64,000 nt of DNA, taken from NCBI GenBank assembly GCA_965217265.1, contig CBDCHP010000012.1, forward strand, positions 434,001 through 498,000, in the 5' to 3' direction. The notes beneath the pieces are model-generated. The model was given only the letters and a program-made list of their open reading frames with translations, did no database searches and was not told where the DNA came from. Below are positions 53,528 to 62,156 of the stretch, in pieces; position 1 is the stretch's first letter, and every line of letters begins with the position of its first letter. The stretch is from JAGRGG01 sp965217265 (GTDB lineage Bacteria; Pseudomonadota; Alphaproteobacteria; Geminicoccales; Geminicoccaceae). The translations under genes and the position numbers were made by a program.

Positions 53528-54657
53528 CCGCCCCGCCCCCCATCGGCCTCCTGGCCGAGATCACGCATCGCTGCCCGTTGCGCTGCCCCTACTGCTCGAA
53601 CCCGATCGAGTTGACCAAGGCCGAGCGCGAACTCGACACGGCCGCCTGGAAGCGCGTCCTGCACGAGGCGGCGGCGTTGGGCGTCCTGCAACTCCACCTC
53701 TCCGGCGGCGAGCCGACGCTGCGCCCCGACCTCGAAGACCTCGTCGGGGCGGCGCGGGGTGCCGGGCTCTACGTCAACCTGATCACGGCCGGCGTGCTGC
53801 TCGACGCGGACCGCGTGCGGCGCTTGCAGGACGCCGGCCTCGACCACGTCCAGCTCAGCCTGCAGGACGCCGAGGCCGCCGGGGCCGAGCGCATCGGCGG
53901 GATGCGGGGCGGCCACGCCAAGAAGCTCGACGCCGCGCGGGCGATTCGGGACGCCGGCCTGCCGATCACGATCAACGCCGTCGTCCACCGGCAGAACCTG
54001 GACCGGATCGAGGCGACGATCGCGCTCGCCGAAGAACTCGGCGCGCACCGGCTGGAGGTGGCGCACACCCAGTACTACGGCTGGGCGCTCGTCAACCGCG
54101 CCGCCCTGATGCCGAGGCGATCCCAGGTGGCGCACGCCAAGGCCGTCGTCGACGCCGCCCGCGCCCGGCTGAAAGGCCGGCTCGTCATCGACTACGTGGC
54201 ACCCGACTACTACGCCACGTACCCCAAGCCCTGCATGGGCGGCTGGGGCAAGGCCGTGCTGACGATCGGCCCCGACGGCAAGGTCATGCCCTGCCACGCG
54301 GCGCACACCATCCAAGGGCTCGCCTTCGACAACGTCCAAGACCACCCGCTCGCGTGGATCTGGCAAGAGAGCCCCGCCTTCAACGCCTTTCGCGGCACCG
54401 ATTGGATGCGAGAGCCCTGCCGCTCGTGCCCGCGCAAGGAGACCGACTTCGGCGGCTGCCGCTGTCAGGCGATGGCGCTCGCCGGCGACGCCCGTGCCAC
54501 CGACCCCGCCTGCTCCCTCTCGCCGCTCCACGCCGACCTCCTGGCGCTGGCCGAGACCGACGCCGCCGGCGCCGCCGGCTTCACCTACCGCCGCTACCTC
54601 GCCGAGCCCAAGCACCCGACGGCGCCGCGCCCGTTGCGCGACCCGGTCGGGGCGTGA
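53524..54657 (+). CDS. pqqE: PqqA peptide cyclase (radical SAM)
   Basis: 377 residues. PqqE forms the Glu-Tyr C-C crosslink in PqqA. Radical-SAM motif CPLRCPYC (C17, C21, C24), then LHLSGGEPTLRPDL, and a C-terminal SPASM-type auxiliary cluster region (CMGGWGKAVLTIGPDGKVMP-C, PCRSCPRKETDFGGCRC). ATG 53524 overlaps pqqD. Last gene of pqqABCDE; pqqF-type protease is not present, which is common. Confidence 0.96.
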   Translation: MTAPPPIGLLAEITHRCPLRCPYCSNPIELTKAERELDTAAWKRVLHEAAALGVLQLHLSGGEPTLRPDLEDLVGAARGAGLYVNLITAGVLLDADRVRRLQDAGLDHVQLSLQDAEAAGAERIGGMRGGHAKKLDAARAIRDAGLPITINAVVHRQNLDRIEATIALAEELGAHRLEVAHTQYYGWALVNRAALMPRRSQVAHAKAVVDAARARLKGRLVIDYVAPDYYATYPKPCMGGWGKAVLTIGPDGKVMPCHAAHTIQGLAFDNVQDHPLAWIWQESPAFNAFRGTDWMREPCRSCPRKETDFGGCRCQAMALAGDARATDPACSLSPLHADLLALAETDAAGAAGFTYRRYLAEPKHPTAPRPLRDPVGA

Positions 54658-54990
54658 GGGCGGGTGGGGTGATCGAGACCGCGCTCGCCCGGTGACGAAC
54701 ATCGAAGGCGTGCGACGACGGCGCCCATGAAATGCTCCGCATTTCATCCCTGGATCCCCGATCGAGTCGGGGATGACAAGGTGGCCGGACTCTGGCCTTC
54801 CCGCTAGGCTGCTGTGAATCCGACGCTGGATGCGTTTTACGGATAATCATAAAAGCTACTTTCAGTCGAGATTTTGCCCTTCGCTGACACGAATTACACT
54901 TCGATTTGTATTTAGCCTCCTATTCTAGCCTCTTTGCAGCATTCAGAGAGAAGAACAATATATACCTAATAAATTAACTGTCCCTACTTT
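54658..54990. other. Intergenic region after pqqE with REP3 and AT-rich transition
   Basis: 333 bp without a gene. It holds a 9-bp perfect inverted repeat ATGAAATGC-TCC-GCATTTCAT (54727-54747) directly followed by a REP-like palindrome (54749-54781), then the flank GGTGGCCGGACTC and CTGGCCTTCCC shared with the other REP sites, after which composition turns AT-rich. The 54840-54990 part is AT-rich with no clear motif. Confidence 0.65.
54749..54781. repeat. REP-like palindrome (REP3)
   Basis: Reads CCTGGATCCCCGATCGAGTC then GGGGATGACAAGG, the same family as REP1 and REP2, here as a single copy beside a different 9-bp palindrome. It marks the boundary of an AT-rich insert carrying the zinc-ribbon/PIN-like gene. 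Confidence 0.8.
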
Positions 54991-56175
54991 TCATTCTAGC
55001 CCCTCGACAACATTTATGCCTCTACGTATTTCATTGTTTTGTTGTGCTTCAACATTATCCAAAAATTCATGAAACGCTGGCCATGTTTTTGGCGAGAACA
55101 CTTGAAATGGATACCGCTCATTAATTGTCATTTCTGGCTCTTTAAGCCATAAACTCATTTCGCTATCGATAAAGACTGCGTCACAGTATGGCGCGAAGAT
55201 TGAAATTGCATCAATATCATTGTATAATCCGGATAGCTTTTTCTTTGCTTTCTCTTCATTTGTGTAGCTGCCCGCACGAACTTTTTTCCGCAGAATTGCA
55301 AACAACTGACACTTAATATCTAAAAATGGTGTTTGGCGGAAGTACTCCGAGCTAAAGTATTTTTCAACCTGTTCAAAGCGTTCATTAACATCTGTTGAGC
55401 GATCCATGCAAGACAACAAACTCTGGACGAAATCACCTTCTGCAGGACCATTTTTCCATCCTTGTATATCTCCAGATAACATTTGCTGAGTTGCAACAAA
55501 AAATAAATGTAACAATAATTCGGCATAATGATTTGCTTCTTGGAGGCAATCTGAGCAAAAATTACTTTTCTCCTTGCGCCATTCGTCAAAAAAACTGACA
55601 AGTCGGGCTACGTCTTGTAGCTTTCTGTCACGCATATTGTCGTAATCATCGATTGCTGTATTTATATAGACACTCAAGTAGTCATCCCATTTATTCACAT
55701 CAGATTCGAAAGCATCTGAGCGATATATACAAGATATTTTTGTACTATTCAGATAAGACAAAAATGAACGCTGAAGCTGCATTATCTTTATGCTGATTGC
55801 ATCGTGAAACTGGTGCCCACGGGCAGTTCTCCTTATAAACTTCCATAGGGCTTTCTGATCGGGGTGGCGCCACAGATGTGTTTCCAGCTCGTGTGTTGAC
55901 GACCGAGGGCATACTAAGAGTTGGCGGCGAGCGAGATCATTAATTCGTTCTGCGGCTCGAACAAATTCGGGTATTTTGCGACGAAATGCGTGCGAAAGAA
56001 AGAATTGATCTAAATAGATGACAGTTTTTTGCAATTTCGGAAGCTGAAAATGAATACGATGACCACACGCGTTGCACCCGCGCAGCAAAACATCATTACT
56101 GATATGAACGTTTCCATATTCACCTGTAGTTTCGCAACGAGGACAAGGAAACGTTAAAACCCGTGTAATCAGCAT
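54991..56175 (-). CDS. AT-rich zinc-ribbon plus PIN-like domain protein (unknown, probably acquired)
   Basis: 394 residues. N-terminal four-Cys zinc ribbon: CPRC (11-14) and CNACGH (34-39). Then a PIN-nuclease-like layout: VIYLDQFFLS with D56 at the end of the first strand, STHELETH with E96, and a C-terminal DIDAISIFAPYCDAVFID with spaced Asp, as in PIN strands 3-4. A second CSDC pair (SNFCSDCLQEANHYAELLLH) lies mid-protein. I do not know a named family. DNA is markedly AT-rich against neighbours. It follows a DUF192 gene on the same strand. Confidence 0.72.
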   Translation of the reverse strand: MLITRVLTFPCPRCETTGEYGNVHISNDVLLRGCNACGHRIHFQLPKLQKTVIYLDQFFLSHAFRRKIPEFVRAAERINDLARRQLLVCPRSSTHELETHLWRHPDQKALWKFIRRTARGHQFHDAISIKIMQLQRSFLSYLNSTKISCIYRSDAFESDVNKWDDYLSVYINTAIDDYDNMRDRKLQDVARLVSFFDEWRKEKSNFCSDCLQEANHYAELLLHLFFVATQQMLSGDIQGWKNGPAEGDFVQSLLSCMDRSTDVNERFEQVEKYFSSEYFRQTPFLDIKCQLFAILRKKVRAGSYTNEEKAKKKLSGLYNDIDAISIFAPYCDAVFIDSEMSLWLKEPEMTINERYPFQVFSPKTWPAFHEFLDNVEAQQNNEIRRGINVVEGLE

Positions 56176-56212
56176 TATGAGTTTTGGTCCCTTCAAATTA
56201 GAGCAACCTTCT

Positions 56213-56764
56213 CTACCCACACCCCTCCCCAGCATCCCCGAACATCGCGTGGCACACCCGGTCGCCCGCCTCGATCCCGTGCACCGCCGACGCCCCGCCG
56301 TTGAGTTCCAGCACCGCCCGGACCGGCGCGTCGGGGCCGATCGCGGTCAGGTCGTGCGGCACGGTGTTGGCGGCGATCTCGACCACCTTGCCCGCATCGT
56401 CGATGAACAGCATGTCGAGCGGGATCAGCGTGTTCTTCATCCACATCGAGACGCGGCGCGGGCGCTCGAAGTCGAACAACATGCCGGCGTCGGCGGCGAG
56501 CGTCTCGCGGTACATCAAGCCCCGCGCGCGCTCGGCGCCGGTGTCGGCCACCTCGACCTCGAACACGCGCGGGCCGGCGTCGGTCAATATCGTCAAGGGT
56601 TCGCGCACGTCCCCCTCCTGTGCGGCGGCGGGGGCGATGAACGCGCACGCGAGGGCGAACGCGATGGCGGCGAGGTTGTGGCGCCGGGCGCGAGCGGCTA
56701 GTGAGGGAGAGGCCCCACACCGAAGGGTCCGGGAGACGCCCCCATGATCGACCTCGACCGGCAC
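56213..56764 (-). CDS. DUF192 family secreted protein
   Basis: The conserved part is clear: signal-peptide-like AIAFALACAFIAPAAAQ, then VFEVEVADTGAERARGLMYR, ADAGMLFDFERPRRVSMWMK, TLIPLDMLFID and AVLELNGGASAVHGIEAGDR, the DUF192 pattern; function unknown. No ATG/GTG/TTG in this frame is placed to start the signal peptide closely. The nearest is GTG 56764, which lies 20 bp inside the oppositely oriented apt gene and would give a 46-residue leader. The start is therefore unresolved; an unusual codon or a base error near 56700 is possible. Confidence 0.8.
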   Translation of the reverse strand: MPVEVDHGGVSRTLRCGASPSLAARARRHNLAAIAFALACAFIAPAAAQEGDVREPLTILTDAGPRVFEVEVADTGAERARGLMYRETLAADAGMLFDFERPRRVSMWMKNTLIPLDMLFIDDAGKVVEIAANTVPHDLTAIGPDAPVRAVLELNGGASAVHGIEAGDRVCHAMFGDAGEGCG

Positions 56765-57262
56765 ATCCGGCGCGTTGCCGATTTTCCCAAGCCCGGCATC
56801 CTGTTCTACGACGTCTCGCCGCTCCTGGCCGACGCGGACCTCTGGCGGGCGACGGTCGAGCAGATGGCCGAGCGCGTCTCGGCCTTCAAGCCCGACCGGC
56901 TGGCGGCGATCGAGTCGCGCGGCTTTCTCTTCGCCGCCCCCCTGGCGCTGCGCCTGGGCCTCGGCTTTGCCATGATCCGCAAAGTCGGCAAGCTGCCCGG
57001 CGCCGTGGTCGGCCACGCCTACGACCTCGAATACGGCTCGGACACGCTCCAGGTCGGCGAGGACGCGATCGCACCCGGCGAGCGCGTCGTCCTGATCGAC
57101 GACCTGATCGCGACCGGCGGCACGGCCGAGGCCTCGGTCACCTTGTTGCGCAAGGTCGGCGCCGATCCGGTCGCGGCCGTGGTCCTGATCGAACTCGCCG
57201 CACTCGGCGGGATGGCGCGGCTCGGCATCCCGGGCGAGAGCGTCCTGCGCTACGGCGGCTGA
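56744..57262 (+). CDS. apt: Adenine phosphoribosyltransferase
   Basis: 172 residues. Apt salvages adenine to AMP with PRPP. ADFPKPGILFYDVSPLL near the N-terminus, ESRGFLFAAPLALRLG, and the PRPP loop VVLIDDLIATGGTAEAS are all diagnostic. ATG 56744. Its 5' end overlaps or abuts the divergent DUF192 gene. 35 bp downstream is the convergent nadK. Confidence 0.96.
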   Translation: MIDLDRHIRRVADFPKPGILFYDVSPLLADADLWRATVEQMAERVSAFKPDRLAAIESRGFLFAAPLALRLGLGFAMIRKVGKLPGAVVGHAYDLEYGSDTLQVGEDAIAPGERVVLIDDLIATGGTAEASVTLLRKVGADPVAAVVLIELAALGGMARLGIPGESVLRYGG

Positions 57263-57297
57263 GGGGGCGGCTGAGACGGTGGCCGGGGCAATGTCGC

Positions 57298-58056
57298 TCA
57301 CGGGATGAACTGCTCCTTCAAGATGCGCTCTTCGAGGTTGTGGTCGGCGTCGAACAGGAGCGTGAAGCTGACCGAGCGGTCCTCCTCCACCTCGACGCGG
57401 ACCACGTCGCGGACCTCGGTGTGGTCGGCGACGGCACTCACCGGCCGTTTCTTGGGCTGGCGCACATCGATCGTGAAGCGGCTGGCGTGCGGCAGGAGGG
57501 CGCCCCGCCAGCGGCGCGGGCGAAAGGCGCTGATCGGCGTGAGCGCCAGGATGCCCGCGCCCAAGGGGATGATCGGGCCGTGCGCCGAGAGGTTGTAGGC
57601 GGTCGAGCCGGCCGGCGTCGCGATCAACACCCCGTCGCAGGCCAATTCCGGCATCCGGCAGACCCCGTCGATCGCGATGCTCAAAGAGGCCGCTTGGCGC
57701 GTCTGGCGGAAGATCGAGACCTCGTTGATCGCGAGCGCGTGGCTGACGTCGCCGTTGCCGCGCGTGGCGCGCATTCTGAGCGGGTGGAGGTGGACCGTCT
57801 GCGCCGCCTCGATGCGCTCGATCACGCCGTCGGGGCGATAGTCGTTGAGAAGAAAGCCGATCGTCCCCAAGTTCATGCCGTAGATGGGACGCCCGCCCTT
57901 GAGATAGGCGTGCAGCGTCTCCAGCATGAAGCCGTCGCCGCCCAAGGGCACGATGGCGTCGGCGTCCTCGGGCGGCACCGCGCCGTAGCGGCGGGCCAGC
58001 GCCACGCGCGCCTCGTGCGCCTCGACCGTGTCGGCGGCGAGAAAGGCGAGCTTCAT
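57298..58056 (-). CDS. nadK: NAD kinase
   Basis: 252 residues. NadK phosphorylates NAD to NADP. The GGDG motif (39-42, VPLGGDGFML), the NLGTIGFLLND stretch, NEVSIFRQ and DGVLIATPAGSTAYNLSAHG (substrate loop) are present. Short form typical of alphaproteobacteria. ATG 58056 sits 101 bp from divergent moaA. Confidence 0.95.
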   Translation of the reverse strand: MKLAFLAADTVEAHEARVALARRYGAVPPEDADAIVPLGGDGFMLETLHAYLKGGRPIYGMNLGTIGFLLNDYRPDGVIERIEAAQTVHLHPLRMRATRGNGDVSHALAINEVSIFRQTRQAASLSIAIDGVCRMPELACDGVLIATPAGSTAYNLSAHGPIIPLGAGILALTPISAFRPRRWRGALLPHASRFTIDVRQPKKRPVSAVADHTEVRDVVRVEVEEDRSVSFTLLFDADHNLEERILKEQFIP

Positions 58057-58157
58057 GCGTCGATCCAGTTCCGGGTGCTGGGCTTGGCGATCGTCCGTCG
58101 GTCGGCTAGGCTAGGCGACGGTGGCAGTTTGGCGAAGTCGTGGGAGGAAGGGAAGGC

Positions 58158-59150
58158 ATGTTGATCGATCCGTTCGGGCGGGAAATCTCTTACGTGCGGA
58201 TCTCCGTGACCGACCGCTGCGACCTGCGCTGCGTCTACTGCATGGCCGAGAACATGACCTTCTTGCCGAAGAAGGACCTGCTGACGCTGGAGGAACTGCA
58301 CCGCCTGTCCTCGACGCTCACGGCCATGGGCGTGCGCAAGATCCGCCTCACCGGCGGCGAGCCCCTGGTGCGGCGCAACATCATGTGGCTGATCGAGCAG
58401 TTGGGCGCCGACGTCGCCGCCGGCCGGCTCGACGAGGTGACGGTGACGACGAACGGCACCCAACTCACCCGCCTGGCCAAACCCCTGGCCGAGGCCGGCG
58501 TCAAGCGCATCAACGTCTCGCTCGACACGCTGGACCGCGACAAGTTCGCCGCCATCACCCGCTGGGGCAAGCTCGACCCGGTCCTGGACGGCATCGCCGC
58601 CGCGCGGGAGGCGGGCTTGCACGTCAAGCTGAACGCGGTCGCCTTGAAGGGCGTCAACGAGGACGAGATCGAGCCCATGCTGGCCTGGTGCGGCGCCGAG
58701 GGCTTCGATCTGACCTTGATCGAGACCATGCCGCTCGGCGACATCGACGGCGACCGCACCGACCAGTACCTGCCGCTCTCGACCGTGCGGGCACGCCTCG
58801 CCAAGAACTGGACGCTCACCGACCTGCCCGACAGCACCGGCGGCCCCGCCCGCTACGTCCGGGTCGAGGAGACCGGCGGACGCTTGGGCTTCATCACGCC
58901 GATGACGCACAACTTTTGCGAATCGTGCAACCGCGTGCGCGTCACCTGCACCGGCACGATGTACATGTGCCTGGGCCAGGAAGACGCAATCGACCTGCGC
59001 GGCCCCTTGCGCGCCTCCGAGGGCAACGCGCCCCTGGAGACCGCGATCCGGGACGGCATCGCCAAGAAGCCCAAGGGCCACGACTTCATCATCGACCGCC
59101 GCCGCAAGAAACCGGCCGTCAAGCGGCACATGAGCGTGACGGGGGGTTGA
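58158..59150 (+). CDS. moaA: GTP 3',8-cyclase (molybdenum cofactor biosynthesis)
   Basis: 330 residues. MoaA starts Moco synthesis by radical rearrangement of GTP. N-terminal CDLRCVYC (C21, C25, C28), RLTGGEPLVRR, VTTNGTQL, and the C-terminal second cluster NFCESCNRVRVTCTG. The usual C-terminal GG is kept (SVTGG), which activates by inserting into the active site. ATG 58158 after GGGAAGG. Other moa genes are not nearby. Confidence 0.96.
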   Translation: MLIDPFGREISYVRISVTDRCDLRCVYCMAENMTFLPKKDLLTLEELHRLSSTLTAMGVRKIRLTGGEPLVRRNIMWLIEQLGADVAAGRLDEVTVTTNGTQLTRLAKPLAEAGVKRINVSLDTLDRDKFAAITRWGKLDPVLDGIAAAREAGLHVKLNAVALKGVNEDEIEPMLAWCGAEGFDLTLIETMPLGDIDGDRTDQYLPLSTVRARLAKNWTLTDLPDSTGGPARYVRVEETGGRLGFITPMTHNFCESCNRVRVTCTGTMYMCLGQEDAIDLRGPLRASEGNAPLETAIRDGIAKKPKGHDFIIDRRRKKPAVKRHMSVTGG

Positions 59151-59296
59151 ACGCTTCGCGTCGGCTGCGCCGGGCTTTCCTTTTTCTCTTTTTTGCTACT
59201 TATCCCCGGACTTGGCCCCAATGCTCAGGCTAGCCCCGGCCAAAGTTGCAAAAACAAAAGAAAAAAGGCCGCGCGCCTAGCGCACGCGCAGCGTTC
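59149..59296. repeat. Intergenic terminator-like inverted repeat, copy 11 (full)
   Basis: A full element between convergent moaA and the OmpA-like gene. The left arm overlaps the moaA stop (TGAACGCTTCGCGTCGGCTG, then CGCCGGGC and T/C tract). The core is GGCTAGCCCCGGCCAAAGTT type, as copies 1 and 6. Right arm ends CAGCGTT next to the OmpA-like stop. Confidence 0.84.
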
Positions 59297-59298
59297 TC

Positions 59299-60153
59299 CT
59301 ACTCGGCGAACTCGATCTCGACCCGGCGGTTTTGCGGTTCGCGCACGCCGTCGCCGGTTGCAATTCGCGGCTGGGTCTCGCCGTACCACATGATGTCGAG
59401 CGCGTCCTGACCGACGCCCTTGTCCTCCAGGGCGGCCGCGACGGTGCGGGCGCGGCGCTCGGAGAGCGCGAGGTTGTAGGCGTCGGGGCCGGAAGTGTCG
59501 GCGTGGCCGGCGAGCACGATCTTGCTCGCCTCGCCGTCGCGGAAGTCTTGCGCCACGTCGTCGAGCACGGCGTTGGCGACGGGGGTGATGACCGACTGGT
59601 CGAAGGCGAAGAAGACGATGTAGACGTTGTCGAGGTTGGTGGTGAGCGCGTCTTCCGCCGCCGCGATCGAGCGCTCGAACAGGGCCTTGCACGAGGCGGC
59701 ACCCTCCTGGTCGCCGTCGTCGGTCTCCTCCATCCAGCAATCGTAGGCGACTTGTGCTTGCGAGGCTTCGAGCGGCGCCTTGCGCCGCGCCGTGGCGTCG
59801 AGGGCCGAGGTCAGGCGCGCCCGCGCGGCGGCGAACTCCTCGCCCTCGGCCTCGAAGGCGTAGAGGCCCGGCATGTCGGGCTGGACGTTGAGGCCGCGGG
59901 CCGAATCGACCGCCTTGCGCACGAAGTGGTCCTTCGAGCCGTCGCCGCCTGCGTCGGCCCGGTCGACGAGGTCGAGGTAGCCCGCGCGCAGGCCCCGGAC
60001 GAAGGCCGGTCCCTGCGGCGCCATCTCGCGTACGGCGTCCAGATCCCACTTGTAGAGGTCGAAATCGTCGAGCGGTGCTGGGTCGATGGTGCCGCAGGCG
60101 GTGAGCAGGAGCCCGAGCGCCGCGACGGCGGGCAGGTTGGCACGTCGTATCAT
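59299..60153 (-). CDS. OmpA-family outer-membrane lipoprotein
   Basis: 284 residues. Lipobox in GLLLTACGT predicts lipidation. The C-terminal ~120 residues form an OmpA peptidoglycan-binding domain (VYIVFFAFDQSVITPVANAV, VLAGHADTSGPDAYNLALSE-RR, QNRRVEIEF). The N-terminal half is helical and charged. It likely ties the outer membrane to peptidoglycan. ATG 60153; sequence upstream in frame is not conserved. Confidence 0.88.
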   Translation of the reverse strand: MIRRANLPAVAALGLLLTACGTIDPAPLDDFDLYKWDLDAVREMAPQGPAFVRGLRAGYLDLVDRADAGGDGSKDHFVRKAVDSARGLNVQPDMPGLYAFEAEGEEFAAARARLTSALDATARRKAPLEASQAQVAYDCWMEETDDGDQEGAASCKALFERSIAAAEDALTTNLDNVYIVFFAFDQSVITPVANAVLDDVAQDFRDGEASKIVLAGHADTSGPDAYNLALSERRARTVAAALEDKGVGQDALDIMWYGETQPRIATGDGVREPQNRRVEIEFAE

Positions 60154-60331
60154 GATGCTCGTCCCTTCGACCCCGGGCGGCCGCGCCCCGGTCGGGGGTC
60201 GGGCTCTTATGAAGAATTGACCCCGATAAAGGACGAATCGGTCGATCCGATCAAGCGGCAATCCCGCTGCCCGCGATTTCACCCGAACTTGTGTTGCCCG
60301 GTTCCAACGACGTCGAGGTGGAAAATCCGCC

Positions 60332-61126
60332 TCACGCCCCCGTCTCGGCCAAGGGCGGCAGCGCCTCCGGGCGGTGTTCGCCGAGGTAGCGGCACGACTG
60401 CTGCAAGGCCGTCTCCAGGCCCTCCAGCAGCGCGTTCGAGGGTGCGGCGTGCTCCGCCTGCTCGGCCAAGGCCGCCACCGCGCCCGCCCCCACCCCGCGG
60501 CTGGAGCCCTTGAGCGCGTGCGCGGCGCGCCCCCAGGCGGCCGGCGCGTCGAGGCTGTGGCGCAGATCGCGCAGGTAGCCCTCGGCCGTGGTGAGGTAGA
60601 GGGCCAGCAACTCGCGTTCGAGTTGGGTGTCGCCGTCGCTGACGTCGGACAGGTAGGCGAGATCGACGGGTGTCGACATGGGGTCTCCGGGCTTGGGGGG
60701 GGCATTGCCGGCCGGGGCGAGGCGGATCAGGCCCCAGATCGCGCTCAACAGGCGCGACACCGAGATCGGCTTTTGGATGTAGGCCTGCGCCCCCGCCCGC
60801 CGGCAGTCGCGGCGCGCGGCCTCCCGGTCGCGGGCGTCGCCGAACACGATGACCGGCAGGTGGCGCGCGGCCCCGCGCCGGCGGCGCAGGTCTTGGACGA
60901 AGTCGATCCCGCCGCGATCGGCGAGGTGCAGGGCGACGAGGACGACGTCGGCCCGCTCGTGCGCGAGCGCGGCGAACGCCTCGATCGCGTCGGCGACGCA
61001 GACGACGCCGTAGCCCAGACGGGTGAGGACGGCGCGCATCAGCCCGTCGCAAAGCGCGGCGTCGCCGACGATCAGGACGTCGCACAAGCCGGGATGTGCG
61101 CAGGACGATGGCGGCTGGTCGATCAT
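60332..61126 (-). CDS. Degenerate receiver plus HPt phosphotransfer protein
   Basis: 264 residues. An N-terminal receiver-like domain (~14-130) has VLIVGDAAL at the first strand and LVALHLADRGG where the phosphoacceptor Asp should be; the Asp position is Ala65, while Lys119 (YIQKP) is kept. The C-terminal HPt domain has the active His203 in HALKGSSRGVGA. So the HPt can carry phosphate but the receiver probably cannot. An in-frame ATG at 60679 with GGAGA upstream could also produce the HPt alone. The kinase partner is unknown. Confidence 0.82.
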   Translation of the reverse strand: MIDQPPSSCAHPGLCDVLIVGDAALCDGLMRAVLTRLGYGVVCVADAIEAFAALAHERADVVLVALHLADRGGIDFVQDLRRRRGAARHLPVIVFGDARDREAARRDCRRAGAQAYIQKPISVSRLLSAIWGLIRLAPAGNAPPKPGDPMSTPVDLAYLSDVSDGDTQLERELLALYLTTAEGYLRDLRHSLDAPAAWGRAAHALKGSSRGVGAGAVAALAEQAEHAAPSNALLEGLETALQQSCRYLGEHRPEALPPLAETGA

Positions 61127-61206
61127 TACGGCCCAAAAATGCTCGGTTTTGTGATAGTGAATGCCATTCGTGCGCTAAAACTGCAACGCTAATTTCGCTT
61201 ATAAGT

Positions 61207-62112
61207 TTAGTTAGCCCCGCCGCGGTAGGCGGCGAGGCGGGCGGCCAGGCGGGCGTTGTCGAGGACCAGCCGCTCGTTGAGCAGCACGGTCCGCCCCCGG
61301 CTGTGCTCGGCCAAGTGCTTGAGCAGGAAGGGCGTGAGCGCGCTTCCCACGACCCCCGCCCGCTCGGCGGCGGCGAACGCGGCTTGCAGCAGGTCCTGGA
61401 AGACCGGGTTCGGCAGCGCGAGGTCCGCCGGCGGCGGGTTGGCGACGACGATCCCGGCGGGCCAGCCCAGCTCCTCTTGCGCTTGCAAGAGCCGCCGGCC
61501 GGCGGCGACGTCGGGCAGCGACGGCACGCCGAGCGCCGTCTCGCGGACGTAGAACCCCGGCAACCGGTCGGTCTTGAAGCCGACGACGAGCACGCCGCGC
61601 GTCTCCAGCGCCTCCATCGTGCGCGGCAGGTCGAGGATCGCCTTCGCCCCGGCGCAGACGACGGCGCAGGGCGTGGTCGCCAGCGCGTCGAGGTCGGCCG
61701 AGACGTCGAGGCTCCGCTCGCCGCCGGGATGGACGCCGCCGATGCCGCCGGTCGCCATGACCCGGATGCCGACCGTGGCGGCGAGGCGGATCGTGGCGGC
61801 GACCGTGGTCGCGGCCGAGAGGTTCAAGGCCGCCGCCAGCGCCAGTTCGCGCGTCGAGGCCTTGACGATGCCCTCGCCCTCGCCGAAGCGGCGGAGATCG
61901 GCCGTGGTGAGGCCGACGCGGGCGATCCCGTCGAGCACGCCGATCGTGGCGGGTACGGCACCCTCGGCCCGGATCGCTTCTTCGACCTCTGCGCCCAAGC
62001 GCACATTGCGGGGATAGGGCAAGCCGTGCGAGATCAAGGTGGTTTCCAGCGCGACGACGCGGGCGCGGCCGGCAAGCTCTTGTTGCACCTCGTCGGCGAC
62101 GACGATCGTCAT
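61207..62112 (-). CDS. psuG: Pseudouridine-5'-phosphate glycosidase
   Basis: 301 residues. PsuG splits pseudouridine 5'-phosphate to uracil and ribose 5-phosphate. VALETTLISHGLPYPRN at the N-terminus, GGIGGVHPGGERSLDVSADL, VCAGAKAILDLPRTMEALET and NPPPADLALP are family motifs. A pseudouridine kinase (PsuK) gene is not adjacent. ATG 62112, 44 bp from the divergent TerB-like gene. Confidence 0.94.
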   Translation of the reverse strand: MTIVVADEVQQELAGRARVVALETTLISHGLPYPRNVRLGAEVEEAIRAEGAVPATIGVLDGIARVGLTTADLRRFGEGEGIVKASTRELALAAALNLSAATTVAATIRLAATVGIRVMATGGIGGVHPGGERSLDVSADLDALATTPCAVVCAGAKAILDLPRTMEALETRGVLVVGFKTDRLPGFYVRETALGVPSLPDVAAGRRLLQAQEELGWPAGIVVANPPPADLALPNPVFQDLLQAAFAAAERAGVVGSALTPFLLKHLAEHSRGRTVLLNERLVLDNARLAARLAAYRGGAN

Positions 62113-62156
62113 GCCTCGACCACCAGCGTCAACCCCTCGATGACGGAACGATTTTC

